DNA of 9,724 bases, from contig JAAYXU010000113.1 of NCBI GenBank assembly GCA_012515725.1, positions 1-9,724 on the forward strand. Reading direction: 5' to 3'. The notes under the pieces are model-generated. The model had not been told where the DNA came from and searched no databases. It saw only the letters and a program-made list of their open reading frames with translations. Each line of letters begins with the position of its first letter. Position 1 is the first letter of the stretch. The DNA comes from Clostridiales bacterium (GTDB lineage Bacteria > Bacillota > Clostridia > Christensenellales > UMGS416). This document shows, one piece after another, positions 1 through 7,186 of this stretch. Made by a program: the position numbers and the translations under genes.

Positions 1-1300
1 GCATCCGGTCGGCCGACTCGATCATCTTCTCCTGCCATTCGGGTGTAGAGGGGCACATCGCCACCATCGGCTTGTTGCCGTTCATGACCTTGCGCCAAGT
101 TCCGTGGCGGAAATAGGTCTCGCAGAACGTGCGCTCCCTGCCCCACATATCCTTTATCGCTATCCGGCGGCCCACCTTCTGATGGTAATCGGTGTCGGGG
201 TCGACGATATAGTAACTCATGAACATGAATACCTTGCCGCCTGCCTCGTGTATCCGGCGAATCTGCTCTCTGAGCTCCTCCTCGCCGCCCAGCTCGTCGT
301 CGGCCTCGTACTCGGGCCACAGCCGCGAGAACCCGCCGGGAATCCACCCCAGTATGAAAAGGGTGTTCATGCCCGCGTCACGCACCTGCTTAAAGAGCCG
401 CTCCATGTCGCTGTAGTGGAAGTTGATCTCCCCGAACTGGTTTTTCATTATGACCCGCAGCCAGCCGGTGAATTCGTCCATCCACGCGGGACGCACTGGG
501 GCCTTCCACCCTGTGCCCTCGATCCATGCGCGGTACTTTTTTGCGCCCGCGTGCCAGTCGCCACCATGCAGACTGATGCAGTAGGGCAGCGTTTCAAACA
601 CCCCGCCTTTCTTGAGGAACGGATATTTTATGAACGAGAACGCCAGATTTTTGTCGGCGGTCTTCTTCTCAAAGGCCATCGCGGTGCTCTGCTGTGTGTC
701 GTCGTAGGATGCCATGTAGAGTCCGCCCCGGTCACCGTCCAGCTCAAACCACTGCATACAGGCGCGTCCGGGATAGGTTCTGTAGAAGTTGGTGTGCATG
801 TGTTCGGGCCCTTCGTATATGCGAGTACCCATGACCGCGTTGTAGTCGAGCTCCCGGGGGTTCTCATAGCGGAACCCGAGATCCGAAGGGACATAAAGCA
901 CATCGCTCGCTGGATCGGCGGATATCGAGCGGATACCCCGCACCATCGGGAACACCCACTCCATGATCTCGACGTCGGCGTTGTTCTCGACCTTGGCGCT
1001 GGCCAGCACCTCGTCGTCCCGCAGCGTAAACGTGCACGTGACGGCGATGGGCAGCGTCGTGTCTTTGAACTTAAGCTCCCGCGCCGACACGGTGATGGAG
1101 CTGCCGTCGGCGGTGATCGTATACTCCTGCCCGCATCCATCGATGCAGTTTTCTTCGACTCGCTCGTCCTTGAATATGAGCCGGAAGAAATACTCAGGCG
1201 TCTCGATGAGCTCGACTCCGCTGGCCTTGTTATAAAGGCTCGCGATGTTCCCCCTTTCGTCGATCGTAAAGGTCAGTTTGTCGTTCGTGATCGTTGCCAT
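1..1300 (-). CDS. DUF6259-like putative glycoside hydrolase, N-terminal part (3' end beyond window)
   Basis: Reading the minus strand from the ATG at 1300-1298 gives 433 codons without a stop, running off the left edge, so the C-terminus is missing. The protein begins MATITNDKLTFTIDERGNIA. Residues 1 to about 270 look like an all-beta, galactose-mutarotase-like domain. From about W273 the sequence becomes barrel-like (TGWLRVIMKN, then a GMNTLFILGWIPGGF strand, then GGKVFMFMSYY). This layout resembles DUF6259 proteins, which are putative glycosidases of Bacillota; I recognise it by sequence style only. No signal peptide is seen, so it probably acts in the cytoplasm. The start is supported by an AAGGAGG site 9 nt upstream that overlaps the stop codon of the regulator gene before it. 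Catalytic residues cannot be assigned with confidence and may lie in the missing part. It could instead belong to another alpha-galactosidase-like (GH36/GH31-type) family. The reading frame is solid; the family name is less so. Confidence 0.75.
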   Translation of the reverse strand, partial: MATITNDKLTFTIDERGNIASLYNKASGVELIETPEYFFRLIFKDERVEENCIDGCGQEYTITADGSSITVSARELKFKDTTLPIAVTCTFTLRDDEVLASAKVENNADVEIMEWVFPMVRGIRSISADPASDVLYVPSDLGFRYENPRELDYNAVMGTRIYEGPEHMHTNFYRTYPGRACMQWFELDGDRGGLYMASYDDTQQSTAMAFEKKTADKNLAFSFIKYPFLKKGGVFETLPYCISLHGGDWHAGAKKYRAWIEGTGWKAPVRPAWMDEFTGWLRVIMKNQFGEINFHYSDMERLFKQVRDAGMNTLFILGWIPGGFSRLWPEYEADDELGGEEELREQIRRIHEAGGKVFMFMSYYIVDPDTDYHQKVGRRIAIKDMWGRERTFCETYFRHGTWRKVMNGNKPMVAMCPSTPEWQEKMIESADRM

Positions 1301-1309
1301 CGTATTAGG

Positions 1310-1316
1310 CCTCCTT
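1310..1316 (-). promoter_or_regulatory. Shine-Dalgarno site overlapping the upstream stop codon
   Basis: The minus strand reads AAGGAGG here, 9 nt before the ATG at 1300. Its first two bases (AA) are also the last two of the TAA stop (1317-1315) of the RpiR gene. A ribosome ending the regulator would sit on this site, so translation of the two genes is probably coupled. Confidence 0.8.
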
Positions 1317-2202
1317 ATTTTTCCCATGAGAACCCGCCGCTCCTTTTGCGCCGGGTATAGCTCATAGTTTCATCCAGATACTTTTTTACGTTTTCATACT
1401 CGATGCTGGCGACCGCGGTATAGAGTATGTCGATGATATTGAGCTGTCCGATCCGCGAGCTCATCGCGCCGCTTCGCACAAAGGACTCGGTCGATGAGGT
1501 TTGCAGGCGTATGTCCACCAATTTGCTCAGGCGGTTGGGCCCGTATCGGGTGATGCCGATCGTGGTGGCTCCGGTCTCGCGGACGACGCCGAGCGTGTCG
1601 AATATGTCCCTCGATTCGCCCGAATAAGATATGAGCACCGCCACGTCGTCCTTTGTAAGGCCCGCCGCCGATAGTATCTGCATATGGGGATCGGGAGTCG
1701 CCACCGATACCTTCTTTATGCGCAGGAATTTGTTCTGCGCGTCGTAGGCGACGAGCCCCGAATTGCCCACGCCGTAAAAATCTACGCGCCCCGCCTTCAC
1801 TATGGCCTGAACAGCCCGCTCCATTTGAGCGGGATCCAAGACGTTAGCGCTGTGCTCGAGAGTGCGGATGTTGTTCTGGCATACGCTGCGGATGATCGAC
1901 TCTATGCTGTCGTTGGGATGGATGTCTGAGTATTTGAGATTCTCCCGATTGGAGAGGGCCAGATCCGTGGACAGCGCGACGCACAGCTGCTTGTATCCCC
2001 TGTAGCCCAGGGTTTTGCACAGACGGACCACCGAGGATTTGCTGACGTCGCTGCGGGTTGCCAGCTCCTCGATGGGCATGTTTATCGTCTCCTCTGGATA
2101 ATCAATAATAAACCTTGCGATTCGCTTCTCGGCGGGCGAGAGCGTATCGAGCGAATCCCGGACTCTGACATAGCATCCGGACATCTCCATTGCGTTTACC
2201 AT
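1315..2202 (-). CDS. RpiR/MurR-family transcriptional regulator with SIS domain
   Basis: This 295-residue protein has the standard RpiR layout and length. The N-terminal helix-turn-helix (about residues 10-85) includes LSPAEKRIARFI and ELATRSDVSKSSVVRLCKTLGY, where the recognition helix lies. A SIS sugar-phosphate binding domain spans about 125-265, with the glycine-rich VDFYGVGNSG at 140-149 and the phosphate-loop type ISYSGESRD at 191-199. Family members bind operator DNA and respond to phosphorylated sugars. Here the likely ligand is a phosphorylated product of the imported carbohydrate, which is an inference. The gene lies inside the operon, 33 bp after a glycosidase and 14 bp before the DUF6259-like gene, so it probably controls its own operon. 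GAGG lies 5 nt before the chosen ATG at 2202; an ATG four codons further in (M5) has no comparable site. Whether it represses or activates cannot be told. Confidence 0.93.
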   Translation of the reverse strand: MVNAMEMSGCYVRVRDSLDTLSPAEKRIARFIIDYPEETINMPIEELATRSDVSKSSVVRLCKTLGYRGYKQLCVALSTDLALSNRENLKYSDIHPNDSIESIIRSVCQNNIRTLEHSANVLDPAQMERAVQAIVKAGRVDFYGVGNSGLVAYDAQNKFLRIKKVSVATPDPHMQILSAAGLTKDDVAVLISYSGESRDIFDTLGVVRETGATTIGITRYGPNRLSKLVDIRLQTSSTESFVRSGAMSSRIGQLNIIDILYTAVASIEYENVKKYLDETMSYTRRKRSGGFSWEK

Positions 2203-2235
2203 CTTCCCCTCATCGCTGCTGCCGCGTCCCCCCTG

Positions 2236-4140
2236 CTATAGCTGCGCCGCATCCAGCCCCAGCACTACGAACGCGCCGGTCGTAACGTCGGGCAGTTCTA
2301 CGACTATTCCCTCGGAGCCAGCTCTGACGGCCGTGGTCACGATCCCCTCGGGCGTCGCGACCGCCGCCTTATCAGCTTTGATCGGGCTTCCGGCGGGTAT
2401 GATCAGCCGCGCGCCCAAGGCCGGACGCTCCAGACTGTCTATATTGGTCAGGCACGCCACATAGTAGGGCTTGCCCTCATTTGTCCCGGTTACGGTCTGA
2501 ACCGCAAGGCACGGTCGATCGGCTTCCACCCGGAGCGCCGGCTCGATTCCGGCCTGCTCGAGCGCCTCCGCGGCGCTAAGGAGCGCCGCCTGCCCGCTGG
2601 TCTGGCGGCGTCTGAATCCCTGGTTGAAAGCGTCGTATACATAGACCGCGCCGCCCGACGCGGCAAACGCGTCAAGGTCGGCCACCTCGTCCTCCGAGAG
2701 GCCCTCCAGCACCGGTACGAACGCGGCGCGCGCTCCAAGAGCGCCGGCCGCAAGGTCGCATGCGCGAAGCACGTCGACCGAGGTCCCCGCCTGGCGCAGC
2801 GCCGCATAGATGTGCCGGGTATATATGGTACTGCGCTCAGCGCATTCATGCGTTTTCTTCGCGCCGCCATTGTCCCGCGCGTCCCAGTAGGCGTTGGCGT
2901 GCTCCGAAAAAAGGATCGCCGCTCCGCTGCGCAGTCTATCCGCGCACGCTAGCCATGGGGAGAGACGATTGAGAAGAGCCGTCATAGCCACGGCGCGGTC
3001 ATACTTGACAGTGCGCGTGCCGTTATTAAAGACCATGCCGAACCCCTCGGGCTCCGGCCCGTCGGCATACGGATAGTCGGCCCGCCACTGATAGTATAGT
3101 ATGCCCTTGTAGCCCGCGCCGATGGCGGCGTATGTCTCCCGCTCCCATTCCTCGGGCGCCAGAGCCGTACGGGCGTTGTACTCGATGAGCCATGCGTGCT
3201 TGCCGTACACGGCTGCCGCTGATTCCGCGGCGTCCAGCACCAGGGCCGCCGAGTAGAAACTGGGGCCTTTGCAGCCGATGTAGTGGGTTATGCCCAGTAT
3301 ATCCATACTCTGCGCCACACGGAAATAATCCTCGCCCCGGATGGCCGATCCCGGCATAACGGGGCACGGCATATGGCAGGTGAGGGTCTCGGGCAGCGCG
3401 TAGCCTTCCTTGGCCCTGTCGCTCAGGTCATTGAGGAAGTCGTTCATCCGCTCAGTGAGGAACAGCCGCCAGCGCATCCACGGGGCCGGATCCTCGTCGT
3501 AATGCGGCCGCCTGCGCGGCGGCTCGTAGCGCTCGGCTTCAGGCCCGCTCATGTACCCGCGTTCGACCAGCCAGCGGCGGTGAGCCCGTATGGTCTCCGG
3601 GTGATAGTCGTAGAATCCCGCATTCGGATACGCCGGTTCATTGTATATCTGAAAGCTGACCATGCCCGGCACGCCGTCAAAGTGGCGGGCCGAGGCGACG
3701 GTCGCGTTGCGGTTATCCTCGATGATGCCCTCATGATTGAGGCAGTTGCGGACAAACCAGCCCCAGTGGAACCGCATCTCCTCGTCGTTCTCGTCCAGCA
3801 TCGTTATATTTTCAAAGCCCCGCAGATTGAAATAATAACCCTGCAGACGGACCATGGTTGCGATACCGACGCGATCGGCTTCCCGGAGAGTCTCGTCTAT
3901 GAACGGAAAGGATGTGCTGACCTGACCGTTTTCGAGCTTCACATCGCCCAGCGCCGCGACGCGCACGAAGTTAAATCCCGCTTCGGCCATTTCCCGCAGA
4001 TCCTTCTTCATTTCGCCCACGCGATCGCCCTCGGGCGGTACCGGCACCTTCTGTGGGTGATAGGAAGGATAGTACGACATGCCCAGCGCCAGCACGGGCT
4101 TTCCGTCGCTGTGAAGTATCCCGTTTGTAAGCGTATACAT
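2236..4140 (-). CDS. Clan GH-A glycosidase, GH42-like beta-galactosidase family (paralogue 2)
   Basis: This 634-residue enzyme should be a retaining glycosidase. The N-terminal TIM barrel (about 1-395) opens with VLALGMSYYPSYHP. It carries the clan GH-A acid/base motif YNEPA with E168, and a probable nucleophile E320 in HAWLIEYNART, followed by ILYYQWRADYP. Residues about 403-560 (SGAAILFSEHANAYWD) resemble the glutamine-amidotransferase-like trimerisation domain of GH42 beta-galactosidases. A small beta domain ends the protein. There is no signal peptide, so it acts on imported substrate in the cytoplasm. It is clearly paralogous to the gene just upstream: 45 of the first 66 residues are identical by hand alignment, and the region around E320 is nearly the same. 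The C-terminal halves differ more, and this copy has extra residues around 430-445. AAAGGAG lies 7 nt before the ATG, and the gap to the upstream gene is 27 bp. The sugar specificity (beta-galactoside or another beta-glycoside) cannot be read from the sequence. Confidence 0.88.
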   Translation of the reverse strand: MYTLTNGILHSDGKPVLALGMSYYPSYHPQKVPVPPEGDRVGEMKKDLREMAEAGFNFVRVAALGDVKLENGQVSTSFPFIDETLREADRVGIATMVRLQGYYFNLRGFENITMLDENDEEMRFHWGWFVRNCLNHEGIIEDNRNATVASARHFDGVPGMVSFQIYNEPAYPNAGFYDYHPETIRAHRRWLVERGYMSGPEAERYEPPRRRPHYDEDPAPWMRWRLFLTERMNDFLNDLSDRAKEGYALPETLTCHMPCPVMPGSAIRGEDYFRVAQSMDILGITHYIGCKGPSFYSAALVLDAAESAAAVYGKHAWLIEYNARTALAPEEWERETYAAIGAGYKGILYYQWRADYPYADGPEPEGFGMVFNNGTRTVKYDRAVAMTALLNRLSPWLACADRLRSGAAILFSEHANAYWDARDNGGAKKTHECAERSTIYTRHIYAALRQAGTSVDVLRACDLAAGALGARAAFVPVLEGLSEDEVADLDAFAASGGAVYVYDAFNQGFRRRQTSGQAALLSAAEALEQAGIEPALRVEADRPCLAVQTVTGTNEGKPYYVACLTNIDSLERPALGARLIIPAGSPIKADKAAVATPEGIVTTAVRAGSEGIVVELPDVTTGAFVVLGLDAAQL

Positions 4141-4167
4141 CGATATTCTCCTTTGTATCGTGATTGT

Positions 4168-6054
4168 TTATGGGTGCTCGATTACGATAAACGCTCCAAG
4201 TCCGACCTCTGGGAGTGGTATATGCAGGCGTCCGTCCCTTTCCCCGGCCGTGAGGGCGATCTCCTCCTCAGGCGTAAAAAACGTCACCTTTGTCACCTGA
4301 GCCGCTTTGACACCGATCGAAAGGGACAGCGCCGTGGTACCAGCGGCCAGCCTGCGCTCTTTCGTATCGGTATTAATAAGGCACGCGATGTGGTAGCCTT
4401 CTGCGCAGAGCATTTTCACGTCCACGAGAGCGCTTCCCAAAAAGAGCGCCATAGGCATAATCCCCCACTCGGAGAGCGTCTCCGCCGCGGGATTGTCGGC
4501 GTAGAGATAGCCGTGGCGGCGCTTGACGGGCTCGGGCGCATAGTTGAAGAACCCGTCACTTCCGGCCATAAACTCGACGACCGCGCCTCCGGACTGCCGG
4601 AAGGCCTCGATCTGATCAAGCTCTGCCGAGCTGAGGCCCTCCCGCGCGGGTACGATGAGCAGCCGGACACGCAGCGGATTGTCCGCAAGATCCATGGCGC
4701 GCGTAAAGTCGACGGGTACGCCCGCCTTACGCATGAGCCGGTATGCCTGCATCATCGCGTGGGCGACGCGGCTCCTGCCGTGATCCACGGCGTCAAAGTA
4801 TGCGTTTGCGTTCTCAGAAAATAGAATGGCTACGCCCGCGCGGCATTTCTCGGCCATCGCGATGAGGCTGCTTAATTTCTCGTTAATAAGACGGTTCATG
4901 CGGACGGCGCGCTCAAACGCCTCCGTCCGTGTCCGGTCGTTGTAAAGGATACCGAACTGATTGGGCTCAGGCCCGTCAGGGAACGGATAATCAGCTCGCC
5001 ACTGATAGTAAAGGATGCCCTTGATGCCGCTTCCAACCGCCGAATAGGTTTCACGGTCCCACTCGTTGGCCGGCATGTCGGTGCGGGCGTTGTACTCGAC
5101 GAGCCAGGCATGCTTTCCAAATGTGGCGGCGGCGCTCTCAGCGGCGTCGAGTATCTCACTGGCGTTATAGTGCAGCTCACCGAATGCCGGTGTGTAGTGG
5201 GTGATCCCCAGTATCTCCATGCCCTGGGCGGTGCGGTAGTAATCCTCGCCCCGCATGGCTGCCGCGGCGGTCATCGGGCAGCTCATATGGCAGGTCAGCG
5301 TTTCGGCTTTCGGGTTGCCTTCGCGGGCTTTGCGCGCCAGATGGCACATGTACCAGTTGAGCCGCTCATAGTGGAACATGCGCCAGTTGATCCACTCGGA
5401 GGGATCCTCCCCTTCTTCGGGACGTTTGCGCGGCGGCTCGGTGGCCATCGCCTCGTCCAGGCTCTTAATCCCCTGCTCGACCAGCCATTTCCGGTACGCG
5501 GCGATCGAGTGTGGATTATAGTCCACGTTGCCGTGGTATGCCGGTTCGTTATATATCTGGTAGCTAATAAGCGCCGGGTACTCCGCGAAGTTCTTAGCCA
5601 GCGCCACGGTGCAGTCTTCGTTATCCCTGAGTATCCCCTCGTGGTTGAGGGAACTACGCAGAAAGCACTCGTACAGTCCTAGCTCGCGGCCCTCGGCGGT
5701 GATCATGCCCTCGTTTGTATGACCGGATACGTTCAGCGTGTATCCCTGCAGGCGTACCATCGCGGCCATGCCCACCTCGGACGCGTACCCGACTCCCAGG
5801 TCTATAAGGGGAAGGCTGACCTCAATCCCCTCGGGTCCGCTGCCGGCGCGTCGAATATCGCCCAGCGCGGCAAACCGTAGCAGATTAAAGCCAGCCTCCG
5901 CCATCTCCTTCATGTCCAGCCTGAGCTGCCCTTCCCTGTCGTCGTCAGGCAGGACCGGAAACTTCTTTGGATGGTAAGACGGATAATACGACAGGCCCAG
6001 CGCCAGTACGGGCTTTCCTTCCCGATAAAGGATTCCATTTTCTAGTTGGTACAT
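4168..6054 (-). CDS. Clan GH-A glycosidase, GH42-like beta-galactosidase family (paralogue 1)
   Basis: This 628-residue protein has the same architecture as its downstream neighbour. A TIM barrel covers about residues 1-395, a GATase-like domain typical of GH42 about 405-560 (AGVAILFSENANAYFD), and a beta domain the rest, ending GLGAFIVIEHP. The predicted acid/base is E170 in IYNEPAY; the predicted nucleophile is E320 in HAWLVEYNART. Both catalytic acids are present, so both paralogues look active. The order matches clan GH-A, where the acid/base glutamate follows an asparagine after strand 4 and the nucleophile follows strand 7. No signal peptide is visible. The start has AAGGATGA upstream at normal spacing. 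The gene lies 53 bp after the Fe-S gene and 27 bp before its paralogue, with no hairpin between them, so the pair should be co-transcribed. GH42 is the closest family by layout, but the N-terminus is not a classic GH42 one, so a related or unclassified GH-A family is possible. Confidence 0.88.
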   Translation of the reverse strand: MYQLENGILYREGKPVLALGLSYYPSYHPKKFPVLPDDDREGQLRLDMKEMAEAGFNLLRFAALGDIRRAGSGPEGIEVSLPLIDLGVGYASEVGMAAMVRLQGYTLNVSGHTNEGMITAEGRELGLYECFLRSSLNHEGILRDNEDCTVALAKNFAEYPALISYQIYNEPAYHGNVDYNPHSIAAYRKWLVEQGIKSLDEAMATEPPRKRPEEGEDPSEWINWRMFHYERLNWYMCHLARKAREGNPKAETLTCHMSCPMTAAAAMRGEDYYRTAQGMEILGITHYTPAFGELHYNASEILDAAESAAATFGKHAWLVEYNARTDMPANEWDRETYSAVGSGIKGILYYQWRADYPFPDGPEPNQFGILYNDRTRTEAFERAVRMNRLINEKLSSLIAMAEKCRAGVAILFSENANAYFDAVDHGRSRVAHAMMQAYRLMRKAGVPVDFTRAMDLADNPLRVRLLIVPAREGLSSAELDQIEAFRQSGGAVVEFMAGSDGFFNYAPEPVKRRHGYLYADNPAAETLSEWGIMPMALFLGSALVDVKMLCAEGYHIACLINTDTKERRLAAGTTALSLSIGVKAAQVTKVTFFTPEEEIALTAGERDGRLHIPLPEVGLGAFIVIEHP

Positions 6055-6107
6055 TAAATCTCATCCTTTTCTGTTGCCAGGCCTGATATTTGGTTTATCG
6101 CTTCGGG

Positions 6108-7139
6108 TTAGTCCGTTTCCTTCTTCTCAGTCTCCGCGTGTGTATAGAGCGGATCGCCGATCGGCCTTGCCTCCTTCGACGGATCGTAGTCCGACCAGTC
6201 GATGGACCATGTCTTGCGGCGGCGGAATGGCTGATGGAATTTGTTGCCGATGACGCCGCGGGCCTCCATGCTGATCATGCAGGCGCGGGTGCAGCCGCGC
6301 GAGCCGCAGATGGCCTGGCCGGTGTTGTAGAGGTTGCGGGGCTTCTTGTAGAAGGGTGAGAACCATGCCGGCTTGAACTGATCGGATCCCGGCTTATAAT
6401 AGCCCTTCTCTCCCTTGGGCACCCGTACGCCGCCCGTAAAGGTTTCGTCGCACAGTTTGACGTCGATGTCGGTCCACTCTACGTCGTAGCCTCCGAGCTT
6501 AACCTTGACGGTCTCGGTCTCGCTGAGCGCTCCGGCGGGGCAGGCCCGCACGCATGCCATGCACCGGTTGCACAGCGTTCCGGGCGCCATGATGGGATCA
6601 GGCTCTAGCTCCATCTCAGTGATCATGATGCCCACCCGCTGGCGCGGCCCGAACTGGGGCGTAAGGAGCATCTTGCTAAACCCGATCTCACCCAGGCCCG
6701 CCAGGTACGACGCGATACGCAGCTGTACCATGACGTCGGGATTAGCGCGGCCGGGCTCGACGGCCTTGCTGTAGTTCTTGCGCAGCTTGCCCACGCCGTC
6801 GATCGCGCGCCAGTCGCTCTGGTGGCCATAAGGTATCGCCTCGTATCCTTCGTCCTCGATGGCCTTGGCGAGATTGATGACTGTCATCGGCATATACAGA
6901 TATGTAATGCCGCCGTATCCCATGCTCGAGTAGTTGCTGAAGAACGTGCCTTCCTCCACGCCGCGCAGGCTTCCCCGCATGACGCGGAACGCCATCGCTA
7001 TAACCGACTTGGCTTCGGGCATGATCTGGCGCGGGTCCATCTGGATGGGCGCTCCCTCCCAGCGGTCTATGGAACCGATCGACACCGCGTCGGCGCCCAT
7101 CGACAGCGCCAGTTCCTTCACTCTTTGTGCGTCTAACAT
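6108..7139 (-). CDS. QueG-like protein with two predicted [4Fe-4S] clusters
   Basis: This 343-residue protein resembles the epoxyqueuosine reductase / reductive dehalogenase superfamily. The N-terminal half has GADAVSIGSIDRWEGAP and ILPGAKSV-like text (IMPEAKSVIAMAF, 39-51). This is followed by the LAGLGEIGFSKMLLTPQFGP stretch (146-165), which resembles the conserved GxxG...LLTPxxG region of QueG. A ferredoxin-type CxxCxxCxxxCP uses C190, C193, C196 and C200. Further cysteines are C230 and then C278, C283 and C287 (C-x4-C-x3-C), an unusual spacing for the second cluster. QueG itself uses cobalamin and two [4Fe-4S] clusters to reduce epoxyqueuosine in tRNA. A tRNA role is unlikely here because the gene sits between sugar permeases and glycosidases, so a redox step on an imported compound is my inference. 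No signal peptide or Tat motif is seen. The start follows a GGAGAGGAG-type site; the gap to the upstream permease is 47 bp. The lysine/glutamate-rich tail (EKKETD) looks disordered. Confidence 0.85.
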   Translation of the reverse strand: MLDAQRVKELALSMGADAVSIGSIDRWEGAPIQMDPRQIMPEAKSVIAMAFRVMRGSLRGVEEGTFFSNYSSMGYGGITYLYMPMTVINLAKAIEDEGYEAIPYGHQSDWRAIDGVGKLRKNYSKAVEPGRANPDVMVQLRIASYLAGLGEIGFSKMLLTPQFGPRQRVGIMITEMELEPDPIMAPGTLCNRCMACVRACPAGALSETETVKVKLGGYDVEWTDIDVKLCDETFTGGVRVPKGEKGYYKPGSDQFKPAWFSPFYKKPRNLYNTGQAICGSRGCTRACMISMEARGVIGNKFHQPFRRRKTWSIDWSDYDPSKEARPIGDPLYTHAETEKKETD

Positions 7140-7186
7140 TATTTGTTTTCTCCTCTCCTATTATACCTGATTGTTCTGTTCGCGGC

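Noticed and set aside
104..1360. A plus-strand open frame of 418 codons
   Set aside because: It is antisense to the DUF6259-like gene, whose minus-strand frame has a clear start, ribosome binding site and recognisable protein sequence. The plus frame shows none of these.
3283..4824. A plus-strand open frame of 513 codons
   Set aside because: It runs antisense across both GH-A genes and the gap between them, has no protein-like domain pattern, and is explained by stop-poor antisense frames in GC-rich coding sequence.
7160..7165. A perfect TATAAT on the minus strand before the Fe-S gene
   Set aside because: No -35 element lies at the right distance and no extended -10 is present. A start site from it would fall inside or next to the ribosome binding site, so I treat it as chance.
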